NCBI GenBank assembly: GCA_003254885.1
Contig: QANT01008692.1
Location: 1-31,811 of the forward strand
Reading direction: 5' to 3'
DNA: 31,811 nt
From: Purshia tridentata
Lineage: Eukaryota > Streptophyta > Magnoliopsida > Rosales > Rosaceae
In this document: positions 11,010 through 22,545 of the stretch, in pieces
Layout: the number at the start of each line of letters is the position of its first letter
Position numbering within the stretch: position 1 is the first letter of the stretch
The notes under the pieces: generated by a model
The model's input: only the letters and a program-made list of their open reading frames with translations
Databases searched by the model: none
Told to the model about the DNA's origin: nothing
Made by a program: the position numbers and the translations under genes

Positions 11010-14000
11010 TTAGATTTTTCTCAGTGGCTGGTTTTCCTTTTTTGTTAATTTTGATGGCATGAATCCTGCGGAAGACAAGCCTCTGAAGACTAGAGGGGGA
11101 CTCCACTTTAATATGGAAAAGTAAAAGCTTCCATGTGCAGTACTCCACTTTTGAGGGGGACTCGCAATGATCCGATGATATCCTAACTTCAGTAGGTGTC
11201 TTAATTAATGAATTAAGAAACATTCATATTAACATGAATGAGGCATCCAACTGACCATATATATTGTATCAAATGATAGATTTTTGGAAAAAGTGGAATC
11301 CTCTTACATTTATTAATATATTTGTATAAGTACAAGGAATAATCACACAAGGAAAGTAAATCCTAAACTTAATGTACAAAGAAACCTAAACTTCATACAC
11401 AAGAAAGAATCATCTAGAATTATTAGGAGATGGATCCTGATTCAACAAGGTAGAAGAACCTTATTGGATTTTTACATGAATGAAGCATTTATATATATCG
11501 TATCCAAGGTTCAAAATATCAGCCATGGGGATATTATAAGAACTAAAAGCTTAAAAATCTCTGACAGGGGTTAAAAAAGTTTAGGGGGGTATTAAAATTG
11601 GTTATTTTATTAAATTACCCATCTTTCTTGATACTCAATTTTCAGATTATGTATATACAGTGTTCCTAAAGAGTAGACCATCAAAATGCGCATGCTGATG
11701 GAATTGATGTTTGGGTGTTGAGACTCATCAAATTTGATGGGCACATGCAGTACTGAAGCATCATGTTAGAAGTCAACCCAAACAGAAGTGTGATTACTCT
11801 CTAGTACTACTTGGCCTTTCCAAATACCCCCTAACTTCCACCACAATTTTTACTTCAACTTGGAGATTGGAGTGCATCAGTACCAAGTATGCAAACAAAA
11901 CTGAAATCTTCTTATTGCTCTACTATCAATGGAATTGTTTATATTAATGACTAAAAAAGTACCTCCAGTAAGCTTTACAAACTTCGCTAATGCTTTGAGG
12001 AAACTATAAAAATATAGTCACTTTCATCAAGGAAAAAAAGAAAAAGAAAATCAGCAATTTACACACTAATAGGTTATATTAATAGATGAGAGAAAAGTTA
12101 TCATAAAATACATCATAATAACTATCTTTCTGCTATAATGTTTTCTTTCCAAACTTATTCTGATATGAATGAGCCTTGATCAGTATTTTACTACTCAAAC
12201 TAGACCATATGATCCTATGGCTCTCAACCAGTATGGTCAAGACCATAATATCCTCTAAAATAACTATATGCATGTTCTAGTACTAAGAGCAAACATCGAA
12301 AACATCAGACATAACGGACAGAAAAAAAAATTAAAAAAATAAAAAAAAGCCAAGAAAAACACCCTAAATAAACAGAAGATACACAAAAAGAAAGACATAG
12401 CACCTATCTAAACGCTAAACACATAGGCTAATCTCTTTTCCATAATCCAGTTGAAATCAAGCATATCATCTTTACTATAAACCAGCAACCCATCAAAGAA
12501 ATGAGAAAAATATATACTGCCCAACAAATTTGTGTGAAAGAGGAAGAGGAATTACCGTGAAAGCAAAGCCGAATGGGAAAGAAGGGTGTTGGTCTATTAG
12601 GTTGAGTGCCAGCTTTTGGCTTCCTCTCTCACCAGCAACCTTTGGCTTCGTTCAGAGAAGTTCAAAGAAGTGTGCGTCTGTTCATTTTCAACCAAAAGTT
12701 GTAGTCTATTATCTAAAGAAATCCATAAAAGTTATTGACATTTTGAATAACCAAACTATGGAAAGTTTTTGATTCAATATCCCTTTTTTAATTCAACAAA
12801 AGTCTTTGTGAGTCTAGATTGAATAAACCCCAACTTAAGAAGGCACCAAAGTACTACATACCTTCCAAATTAAGGGAAAGCTCTAAGCCACTTTTATGAA
12901 CTTAAGGCGGTTAAGGGATGCTGCTGTTGGTCCCTCCAGCACCATCACCTATGTCGATACTCTGATTAATGGAGAAAAAAAGAAAAAGAACAATTGTGAA
13001 GTTAAACTTATGTATTGAAAAGAAAATGCTTCACAAAAATTGTAGCTTCACAACCACTGACAAATTAAACTGTGTTCCCGTTGTTAATGTTTGCCTCGCT
13101 CAAGTTGATAACAATTCTGCCTAGAGACTACAGCAGACCAATCATGAAAAAATAATAAGCAAACTGAATCCAAAGCTTGAAGATGAACTATAGATATATA
13201 TATATTTCTTCTAGTTAATTTTAACTTTTTCTATTTTGGTGGCTCTGGTATATATATATATATGGGCCCCCATTAATTACTTTTGCTTTCTGCAAAGTGC
13301 AAACATTTCCATTCACAAATGATGTTGATACCTTTATCACATAATCATTAATCATCCCTAATTCCTAGCTAGCCTGTCGCGTAATTAAATTTTCTCCAGA
13401 TTTTCTAAGACTTAGATCCTCTACTAGATTTTTCGGTACAAATACCGCTTCTAATCTCAACCTTACAATAATCTTTTGTGGCTGAGATCTTGCCACATAA
13501 CTATTTTCTTTTACCTCAAATAATATCAAAAACTTAAAAGAAGAAAAGAAAAAAAGAAAAGCCATCAGCACACTGCCCACTGCCCACTGCCCACCCCAGC
13601 CCCACAGCACGCCACCTTTCTCTCTCTCTTACCTTCCCTCCAGATCGGAGTCCCAAGATTATGACGGTGTAGGCGGTGCAAGCGGAGTCAGCAGATCCGG
13701 TGCGACTGTGGTGGCGGAGCGGCGGACGTCCCTGTAATTTCGATAAGCAAAGTCGCCGGAGAGACAATGAAAAGCAGTTTAGGGATAAGAGCTTTGTATA
13801 TTAATGACTGATTTGAAACGTAGGAAAACTACTCCAATAATTCACATTAGATTTGCTACACTTGTAGAATGAATTGATCTCCGAACGCAGAGTCTTCAGC
13901 TACAACAGAGAAGTTGCAAACATGAAAGAGAAAATGACATACTCTGCTTCTAGGTTTCCTTCTCTTCTTCGCCCAAGCTATTCTGAGTTTCCTTCTCTTC

Positions 14001-14290
14001 TTCAGCCAAAATCTTCCCCTCAAACTCCAAATGGAATTATTGCAGGATATAACTCCAACTTGTGTTGACTTTTCTATTACTTTTTCTTTCTTTTTATCAA
14101 ATGGTTCGTCCACATTAATCAAAATATTTATTTAATAATAGTGCACTCTACTTAGACGAGACGAGAATAAGTAGAAATCAGAATAAATATGAATTGGAAA
14201 TTTAAAATGAGCAGAAATTGGAATAAACAAGATTTAAATGAACAAGAATCGAAATTAGGAATGAGAATGAAAATAAGGGTGATTTTCATA
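11010..14290. other. Gene-poor upstream region with two exon-like GC blocks
   Basis: No coding region is supported. Two GC-richer blocks resemble 5'-UTR exons on the minus strand. The first is about 12680-12555, ending in a possible donor TTTCACG|GTAATTCC. The second is about 13770-13645, ending in GGGAAG|GTAAGAGAG. Either could be a non-coding leader exon of the CNL gene or of a lost gene. A 34-bp tandem repeat 'tttccttctcttcttc..' occurs at about 13956-14020. The rest is AT-rich. Confidence 0.35.
13100..13346 (-). repeat. CNL 5'-flank block, copy 2
   Basis: This is the diverged duplicate of the CNL leader and flank (see 10780-10995). No NB-LRR coding sequence lies downstream of it on the minus strand, so only the upstream region was duplicated, or the coding part was later lost. 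(TA)n runs interrupt it near 13195-13204 and 13250-13262. Confidence 0.5.
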
Positions 14291-14800
14291 GGGGAATTTC
14301 TATTTATACCAAACTATCTTCTTTTGTTACCCAATTTCTTAATTTACCCAACACTCATCTTTTTCAAATCAATTTTTTCTTAATTTACCCGATCTCAATT
14401 ACCACACTACCCTTGTTAATAGATACCCAACCCATTATTGTCATTTTCTCTCCTTACCCATATTTTTACCCACATACCCAACAACAACAAATTTCTCTCC
14501 CAACCCAATCATTTACACTATCCCCATACCCAAATCACTCCCAACAGCCAGCTGATCACCACCGAACAGCACACCCCATCTCAGCCACCTACAACCGAAA
14601 TTTTCGGTTTGCTTCGGCCCACACCCGCCGGACGCCCGTCTCTGCTGCTGCTGCCGCCACCGTCACTGGTTGTTGAGCTGTGCTGGTTGTTGAGCTGCTG
14701 GAGGTTGTTGTTTTGGGCAACAAGCTTTGAATCTCACTTGAAAAAGTAAGTTCCCAAGCTTTTTGTTTGTTGTTTTGGGCAAATTAAACGTATTTTATGA
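14291..14800 (+). promoter_or_regulatory. Putative left terminal/promoter region of the MULE
   Basis: The region opens with 'ggggaatttctatttatacc' and continues with many 'taccc'/'accca' words, then a C-rich stretch (14430-14680) typical of a plant promoter-to-leader transition. 'ttgttttgggcaa' occurs twice (about 14707 and 14771). In MuDR-type elements the TIR serves as promoter. Here this is only inferred from position upstream of the PMD gene. Confidence 0.35.
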
Positions 14801-14877
14801 TGGGTTTGTTGTTNTGTTTTTATCTGAATTTTAACTATTTGTTCGAGGTTTTGGGGGATTTCTGGGTTGCAAAATAT

Positions 14878-15225
14878 TTTGCTTTCGGAGGCCGTGTTCG
14901 GCTCTGGTCTACCGAGAACGACCACTATATTCGGTTGGTATCAACCGGACAGTGTTGCTTCTTTCGGTTGGTACCAACCGAACAAAAAAATTTTGTCCGG
15001 TTGAAAACAACCGAAAGCTATTGTATAGTTCGGCTGACCCTAGGGTTGTAATTTGTTTTGCTGTTGGAGGCCGTGTTCGGCTCTGGTCTACCGAGAACGA
15101 CAACAATGTTCTGTTGGTATCAACCGGGCAGTGCTGGTTTGTTCGGTTGAGACCAACGAAAAAAAAAATTTTGTCCGGTCGAACATAACCAACACCAGTT
15201 GTGCTGTCCAACTGACCCTAGCTGA
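14878..15225. repeat. Two tandem ~175-bp units full of CGGTTG palindromes
   Basis: Unit 1 (about 14878-15055) and unit 2 (about 15058-15225) share 'ggaggccgtgttcggctctg', 'gtctaccgagaacgac', 'ggtatcaaccgg', 'aaattttgtccggt' and 'ctgaccctag'. Unit 1 contains a perfect 20-bp palindrome at 14963-14982 (arm TTCGGTTGGT) and further inverted CGGTTG...CAACCG pairs near 14932-14948 and 14997-15013. Unit 2 keeps eroded versions. Open frames through it read repeated RLVPTE-like words; these are by-products of the repeat, not a protein. Confidence 0.8.
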
Positions 15226-15318
15226 ATATTGTCATTTTATCTAGCTGCTTGTGATCGAAACCTTTTTTTTTTTTCTCTAACTTCCTTTTTTATCCATTTG
15301 TTATTTTTGAAGGTAGAT

Positions 15319-17356
15319 ATGCGTCGAGAGAAAGGGGAGTCATCTCGAGCTGGAGCTCGTGGTGATCGAGGTCGTCCAACGGCCTCCATTAGACGAGAAA
15401 GAGATCTCCTAAGACAACAAGAACAGGAGCTCCTAAGACAACTACATGCTTCTGCCAGTGAGGGCAATATACCAGCCCCAGAGGATGTGCCAGCCTTAGA
15501 GAATGTGCCAGCCTCTATTGGACCAATAGATAAGTCAGTATTGGTTAGCTTTGACACACGTATAGCCTACGAAATTTGGCAAGATGAGGTACTATAATTT
15601 ACACACCCTTGATACTTTATAAGTGTCTTTTACTGAATAATAATTCTATAATAATTTGCACACCCTATTTAATCTCATTCGCTTACATCTTATGCAATAT
15701 GACTATCGTCATCCACTGAAATTGATAAACAAGTGGACTACAATTCGGGAATGGAATTGGCAATCACGAAGCAACAATAAACGCTTTAGGGCATACATTT
15801 CCTCGTCAGGCTTATTACCATTGATCGATTGTACCTATAGCATGCCTGATAAGACTGTCGTCTCAACTTTTGTGGAGAGATGGCATCCAGAGACCAACAG
15901 TTTTCACTTACCTATTGGTGAGTTGACCATTACCTTGGATGATGTGTCCAACATCTTGGGTATTCCTATCACCGGTGCTACATTGTCTGCACCGACGTTG
16001 AAACATGTGGATGCTTATATTCTACTGATGGAATGCCTTGGAGTGACCAAGGACGATGCATTGGAAGCCTTGGGAGATGTTGGTGGCTAGTTCGTGAGGT
16101 TTGAGTGGTTACGGTCTACTTTTTCTGGTGTAGATGACACATAATCTGCAAATTCCAACAGGTGCACAGCCCGGCCTTACCTATTGTACTTATTAGGTTG
16201 TACTCTATTTGTTGATAAGAATGGTACTAGGGTAAGTGTGGCTTATCTTAGCCTCCTACGCAATCTTGATGATGTTGGTGGGTATGTATGGGGCCCCGAT
16301 TGTCTGGCGTGGCTATATTGACAACTTGGGTTCGCTTCCCGAGCTGAAGTGAAGCAGATTAGTGGCTATTTGACTTTGTTGGAGACATGGGTTTATGAGC
16401 ACTTCTATGTAGTGCTTTTCCCTAACTATAATCACACTTACAGAGATGACCATCCCCATGCTCGTCGTTGGATACCACGTGCTACTAGTGCAGTATCATC
16501 GGACGATGTGACGAAGTTGAGGGATAAGCTAGATGGTTTAACTTCAAACCAGGTACACTTGTTTGTGACACTCTAGTTTTTTATTTTATTTATGTTTCAA
16601 CTATAGTTTATTAGGTATAAATTTCACAAGCTTATATATATTTTCAAAATCTTATCTGTAGGTCATATGGGATGCATACACATCTCATAGGGGGCATAAT
16701 CCTCTTCATGAGATTTGCTTTTATTCAGGGATGATTAGATGTTGTGAAGTGATTGAGCCGTACTACCCAGGGAGAGTACTTAGACAATTTGGGCGTGTAC
16801 AAACAATTCCTCCACCATTGCGTGTCCAATCTCGAATTAGTCGTGGTCGCATTGCTCCATCCTATAAGTGTTTATATAATTATGTTGAAGGGGAGTGGGA
16901 GGCATGGGATGATCACATGTTGTCTGATGAGCATCATAGTCGTCCAGTGAGGACTCCTTCAAATACAGTGCATGAATACATGGATTGGTACAACCGCATA
17001 TCACACTTGACTATTCAAAACCTACAAAATATAGGCAAATTTGATTCCCATTTAACTGGTAGGTCTAAGGACACTGCCTACTACCAGGTATGAGTTAAGG
17101 TTAAGGTTATGTTATTTAACTTCTTAGTCATATATATAAAACTTTGATAACGAATGTCTTACCTTTGAATTTTTCAAAGCATGAGGGGCGCATGGTGGGT
17201 ATTACACAGCGTTTTATGGATATGGGTCGCGAGGCGGCTAGGCTGGATCCCGACCATATGTTTGAAGGGTTAAAGGGCATCCATCGACTTATGACGTATG
17301 TCGAGTTGCTGTACACCAGAACCTTTCGTAGAAGAGCCCATCGTCGCCAGGAGTGA
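15319..17356 (+). pseudogene. Plant mobile domain (PMD/MAIN-like) gene, broken
   Basis: PMD proteins include Arabidopsis MAIN and MAIL1, nuclear factors for genome stability and silencing. The domain also travels on MULE and gypsy elements. Exon 1 is 15319-15588 (basic, RRERDLLRQQEQELLRQL). Exon 2 is about 15704-16552, exon 3 is 16662-17087 and exon 4 is 17180-17356, all phase 0. Diagnostic blocks are DCTYSMPDKTVVSTFVERW, HPETNSFHLPIGELTITLDD, then PYLLYLLGCTLFVDKNGTRV, ISGYLTLLETWVYEHFY, and RVLRQFGRVQTIPPP in exon 3. In-frame stops interrupt exon 2 at 16088-16090 (TAG), 16142-16144 (TAA) and 16319-16321 (TGA, a likely CGA of LYRQLG). The acceptor before exon 2 is not recognisable: no AG lies just upstream. 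It was intact when the element was active and is now dead. Confidence 0.88.
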
Positions 17357-17630
17357 TATTTTACTATAATTGTTATCGGAGATAGTATTCACCTTTTACT
17401 GTAATTGGTTACCAATGTTTATTCAAGGATGAATTTATCTTTATTTTAATTTTTTGTATGATGATATTGTTGCTAGTTTTGGGCTAATTTTGGGAGCCCT
17501 TTATGGGTACTAATGTGTATTCATGGAACAAATTAAATATAATCCCGATACCAAATACACAAATAACAAATCACTTTTACCAAAATAAAATAAAAATCTC
17601 TAAAAGTAATCAACATAACATGTATCTCAG

Positions 17631-20296
17631 TCACACATCGTCTAGACGAATTGTCTCCCTTGTTGCAACATCTTCTAGGCCTGGAAGTTCCTTGAATTTG
17701 GCTACTCTGCCAGCATATATATCACCTAGGTGTCTCGCATCGGGATGAGCTAACTTCATCCACCACGTTGCAATTGGTGGCAAAGGGTGTTTTGGAGTCA
17801 TGTTGAGCTACAAACACAAAGCATTGGTGATATATAAGAGAGTACTTATATAAAATTATAAGAGAGTATCTAAACAAGGAAAATTCATTGGTACTTGAAG
17901 CATAAAATTATAAGAGAGTACCTATATAAAATGCATTGAATCAAGAAATCCTATGGTAATCTTTTTGAGCTGAGAGTCTAACACTGCAGGCTTTAAGTGC
18001 AAAGGCAAAAATGTAAGACATTGTCGTTTTGTCACAAGAACCACAACAACTTTATAAGTAATGGCAATTAAGTGTCCCATCTCAGGCATGATCATCCAAT
18101 GTGGATTGTATGCACTGTCTTCAAAATGGTCTAGTCTCTTGGTCAGTTCATCATACAAGTCATCACCTAAAACAAAAAAATTAAACAAGTTAGGATAAAT
18201 AAAAAGACTCAACCATATGGATATCACTTTTCCAAAAGGACTAATATAAAATCTTTCACCTTGATAAACAATCTTAAATAAGTTAAGATAGTCACATAGA
18301 TACGTCAATAAATCCCAACGTACTTTATGCCATTCATGGGCCACTGCTCTATACCCACAATGGCCATCTGAGTCAATATCAATGACATGGTCAATGTATG
18401 GTCTAAAGGACTCAGGAAATTCATCAATGAATATTTGGCTTGGGACGGCAGGCATGGATGGCGAGTCGGAGCGTGACTTATAAGTCTGTCGACAAAAATC
18501 TCGTTATACATCATGCAAAAAGATAAGCAAGTAGAAGGAAGAGATTTATACCTTCTTTTTTAGTGGCATCTTCTTTGGTTTTGCCTTTGACAATGTGGTT
18601 GCATCAGTTTGTGTGGTTGTTGGTGCGTGACTATCCGCTTGAGACGCTACAAGCAAATATTCATAATGGGAAGGCATGCGACGAGTAGACGTGTCAATTT
18701 TCCGTGGACGCCCTTTTGTTTTCAACTTTTCAATCGGCTCAGTAAGCATAGACGAACTAGGATTTTTAAGCTCTTCTAATTTCACCATTAGGACCCTCTT
18801 CATCTCATCATCTTGTTGTTTGTACTAGTTTTGCCACTCTTCCATATGTGCCTTAAATGGTGGGGTCGGGCGGTTACTCTCTTTTGGCATATAATCATAA
18901 TCTAACTTGGTCCAAAATTAATGGATGGGTCCTAGTGGTATGGCCTGATTTAGACGTCTATAATCTGCAATTTCATGTTTACATGGCAACCCGTGTGTGC
19001 GTCGAATAGTGCATGAACAAGGTAACACATCTCCTTCCACTGATTTGGCCCTCCTCATTTCAATGACAATCTTATTCAGAGTTGCAATGGAGACAACGCC
19101 CACTAATTCTCTCAAGTCAGGATGCCTGAAATCACTTTGAATAAAACATCGACTCTTCTCAAAGGATGCCTTTAACTCTGTGTCTTGCAACATGATTAGG
19201 AAATGAATATGGGCCCACGATATATCAAAGCTCAATTGACTAGACCCAAGTTGTCGCTTCAGCCTTGCATGTGCACTTTCCACCCTTCATTTCAATATAG
19301 GAGATAAAACTTATTGGTTGAATGTTAATATATTAAAGGACAAAAACTTAGAAAGAGATTAAAACAAACAAAATTTACTTGTTGGAGGTTGTGATACCAA
19401 AATACAAACAGGTGTCCGTCCATGCAGCCACAAACATTTCTTTATGATCATTGAGCCAAATATCCTTCAAATACTTAATTGCCTCAGGATCATCTCGGTA
19501 CTTGGATGCAATGTCATGTACTGAATTAAAGTACTCCTCTTTCGTACTTGAATTAATTGACCACATTGTGCCATGCATTATTAAATTTTTCCCATTCACC
19601 CTTTGTCTCAAAGTACTTTTTGTAATTCGCTAGTACCACTTTACTAATATGCCATCTACACAACAAATGGCAAGCACTCGGAAATACCGTAGAAATGGCA
19701 TTCTTAAGTGCTAATTCTCGATCCGTGACAATGATACTAGGAAGACAATCATCATTTAATAAATCCCTCAATCTACTTAAAGCCCATGAGTAATTGTCTT
19801 CTTTCTCACTATTTAAATAAACGAATGCCACTGAGAATGTCATTTCAGTGTATGTCACCCCAACAATCTCCAAAAGTGGATATCGGTACCTATTAGTCTT
19901 GTATGTGCAATCCATGATAAGTACATGGGGAAAGGAACGTACCATCTGAACATTAATTGGATGGGTCCAAAAAATGTCACTTACTGTATCATCAGGACGA
20001 TAACACCTATGAAACTCAACATACTTGTGCTCGGATAACCTATAAAGCAACTATTGCATTTGTGTTCTCCTAGCCTTGTTTTTTGTTCTGTATCGGTGTC
20101 TGGCATTGTAGATTATCTTGATTGTTGATGTATTCTTGACATTTTGATCTTTTATACTTGTCAAAATATTTTTTGGTCGAATCAAATTCTTTAACATGTC
20201 CATCATCAACTCAGTTTTTTCTTTGGATAAACGCCCTGCAAAAGAATGTCCTTCATGAAACTTCATAGCGGCATGGTTATGGCTTTGACATACCAC
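17631..20296 (-). pseudogene. MULE transposase-SWIM-OTU protease gene, broken
   Basis: Exons, 5' to 3': 20296-19379, 19284-18552, 18485-18260, 18166-17922 and 17808-17631. The protein starts inside the N-terminal region (VCQSHNHAAMKFHEGHSFAG). The MULE catalytic domain follows, with the first acidic residue in VLIMDCTYKTNRYRYPLLEI, the second in IIVTDRELALKNAI, and CHLLCRWHISK. Next are a SWIM zinc finger (CSCTIRRTHGLPCKHEI), a basic AT-hook-like KTKGRPRKIDTSTRR, and an OTU cysteine-protease domain (DIDSDGHCGYRAVA with the catalytic Asp/Cys, and a His in DSMHFI). The last 59-codon exon carries HPLPPIATWWMK. Lesions are TAG 20053-20051, a frameshift near 19557 (probably a 4-nt duplication in 'caattaattc'), TAA 18920-18918, TAG 18827-18825 and TAG 17924-17922 at an exon end. 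The 93-bp intron 18259-18167 is a multiple of three, so it reads through open. Confidence 0.88.
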
Positions 20297-21298
20297 CTAT
20301 TAACAAGTGGCAGGATGTTGGACCTGATCATTTTAATATATTGGATGCTTTTTATGCTGAGCCACAACGGTATGCCTATACCTTCCAGAATTATGTTTTT
20401 GTTACAAGGGTGATGCAGGAGAGAGAGTCCTCAGGTGGTATCAAGCGCCTCAGGTTGATGGAAAGGAGCGTTTTCAGTGACAGGATGGTAAGCATCTTGT
20501 TAGATGTCAGTTACTCCTGTTTCATAATTGCACAGTTTATTTGTTCTGTCATTAGATATAATGATATACAATTCCCTCTATGCGCTATGTGTGGGGGAAA
20601 AAATTACTTTTTCTGAAAGGATTTTGGAATTTTTGTAGCCTCATCTAAATTCAACAATGACCAAAATTATGGTTTTGAAACTTCGCAGTTACTTCATTTT
20701 CCTGTTTGGTTGATCCCATTCAAGGGGAAGCAAAATCTGACTCAAGAGTTTCAAGGCTGATGCATTTTATCTCATTGTTATATGATAAAGGTTTTTGTGC
20801 GAGCTGTTCATGAAGCAAATTGGATGAATGAGATGGAGATCAGCATCTATGACTCCTGGTTTGACCCAGTTGTATCTTGCTTGCCTGGGCTTATTCCTGA
20901 TGGTTTCATATATCTTAGAGCAAGTCCTGATACTTGCCACAAGAGAATGAAGCAACGGAAGAGAACAGAGGAAGGTGGAGTGAGCCTAGAGTATCTGCAT
21001 GACTTGCATGAAAAGCATGAAAGCTGGCTTTTCCCATCCAAGAGTGGCAGTCATGGGGTCTTGTCTGTCAGTAAGCTTCCTTGCACATGGACAGCTCTTT
21101 TAACTCCTGGTATTAAAGATCGTGTGTTCTATTTGGAGGGTGATCATATGCATTGAAGTACTCAAAAGGAATTATTATTATATTTACATTAATCGTTCTA
21201 AACTTCTGTTACCTTCGTAAGAATATGGCTTATTTTTCTTTTATGACGAACAGGTTCCTCTTTGGTTCTTGATTGTGAGCCGAACATTCAAAGAGACA
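20293..21298 (+). pseudogene. Deoxynucleoside kinase (dCK/dGK type), 5'-truncated
   Basis: Plant dNK phosphorylates deoxynucleosides in nucleotide salvage. The match begins abruptly at 20296 with PINKWQDVGPDHFNILDAF; the upstream P-loop exon part is missing. Exon A ends at 20487 (MERSVFSDRM|gtaagc). Exon B is 20791-21168 and holds MNEMEISIYDSWFDPV, PDGFIYLRASPDTCHKRM (substrate and lid region) and EYLHDLHEKHESWL. Exon C is 21254-21298. Lesions: a lost T and an extra T about 28 nt apart near 21083-21112, scrambling nine codons; TGA at 21154-21156 where relatives have Ser after HMH; the exon B donor is GA instead of GT; and one base is missing in exon C (VPALVLDCEPN region). No final exon was found. 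Introns are retained, so it is not a retrocopy. Confidence 0.85.
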
Positions 21299-22545
21299 GT
21301 AAGATAACTATCCTTAAAAAGCTTGCATGGAAATCTTACTGATTCTCATGACTTTTGTTTGGAAATCTGCTTTGTCGTCTTGCGGCCTCTTATATTGAAT
21401 TTGTTTTGAGGTCTGTTGTTTGGAATGTCTGGCTACAGTTATGCCTCAGAGTTGCATTCTTCCTATACATTATTGATAGCTAAATTTGGTATATATTTTC
21501 TGTCACTCACGACTGTCCACAAGTGAACTGAGTAGCAAGTTAATCGTACTCTTGTCATGTGGTTACACTGTTACAGCATCTAGAATTGGTTTGTTCAATG
21601 GTTATGTGATAAGCTAATTACTGCACATATCCAGATTGCACTTCTCTTTTTGTTTTCCTTTATACTTCCATTGGTATAAGTATATTGGGAATAATATGAA
21701 TTCCCAATATCTAGATCCTTTGTCTCATTTTGTGTCTGGGTAATGATATGTCTAGATCCTTTGTGCGTGTAAAAAGTGTGTTCTAGTTCTAACCCTTCTA
21801 ACCCTTAGAGATGTAGAGAAAGTTGTACTACTGTTGAAGTTTTTCTGGTATGCTGTTTAGTTTGGGTTGAAGCGTTATTTCTTTGCATGGAAACACTTGA
21901 TTAATGTCTGTGCTAGTCTTTCATTACAATATATAAAATCTTAAGACTAGATCTACTCCTTATCAATAGGTTTTATGTTAAATACTCTTTTAACTTTTAC
22001 ATAATACTAGAACGGGCAGTTGATCCTTATGTCAAGCTGAATTTTTTATCATTCTAAACCTTGCATCACAAATTCACAATATATGAACTCTAGTTTCAAA
22101 AAAATTAACCAAAACAAAATTGTCACTAAAATAACTATTCATAGCTATTACCTTGACGCCAAAGAAGTGTTCAACCCAAAACTTCACTTTTGTCCCAAGT
22201 CCCAACTGATTCTAATTCAACATTAGAAGTATATTGATATTTCTCCAATAACCGAATAAGTTTGTCTGTAAATTGTGCATAATTGATTCCGTCCATAGAT
22301 TCATTTTCTTTTCTTCGAGTTGTAATCTCAATAGAAATGCTAGTTCTTACTGTTCATATGTTGATATTCATATAACATGTAGATGAGATTCCATAGATAC
22401 ATAACTAATTTGATTTACTATCATTTGTGATGAGTTAAATATGAAGCTGAAGGTATCAAGTTTTAGTAGAAAAAAGTTTATATATCTTAGGATTTTCATT
22501 TACATATAATGTATATTGTCTTAAAGAATAAATGTATTTTCCTAC
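21299..22545. other. No gene seen downstream of the kinase pseudogene
   Basis: AT-rich sequence with stop codons in all frames. The expected last kinase exon (VAEFFEFVKKK-like) could not be found. 'gtctagatccttt' is repeated near 21710-21765. No domain or RNA gene is recognisable. Confidence 0.4.

Larger units (their letters stand above)
14291..20296. mobile_element. Decayed two-gene Mutator-like element (MULE), right end missing
   Basis: Two genes face each other tail to tail: a PMD gene (15319-17356, plus) and a MULE transposase-OTU gene (20296-17631, minus), only 274 bp apart. The left terminus is proposed at 14291, where 'ggggaatttctatttatacc' resembles plant MULE ends (G-rich start, then AT-rich). 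The right end, with the transposase N-terminus and the second TIR, is absent because the sequence switches to a kinase gene at 20293-20297. Therefore TIRs and a 9-bp target duplication cannot be verified. Both genes carry nonsense mutations, so the element is non-autonomous now. Confidence 0.65.

Noticed and set aside
14734-15211. Proteins with repeated RLVPTE-like words in several frames on both strands
   Set aside because: They arise from palindromic tandem repeats; no start context, codon bias or domain supports coding.
14878-15225. CRISPR-like array
   Set aside because: Only two long imperfect units with internal palindromes, in a plant nuclear genome.
18167-18259. Extra 31 residues inside the OTU domain
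   Set aside because: The segment has donor and acceptor signals, is AT-rich and interrupts a conserved alignment; it is an in-frame intron.
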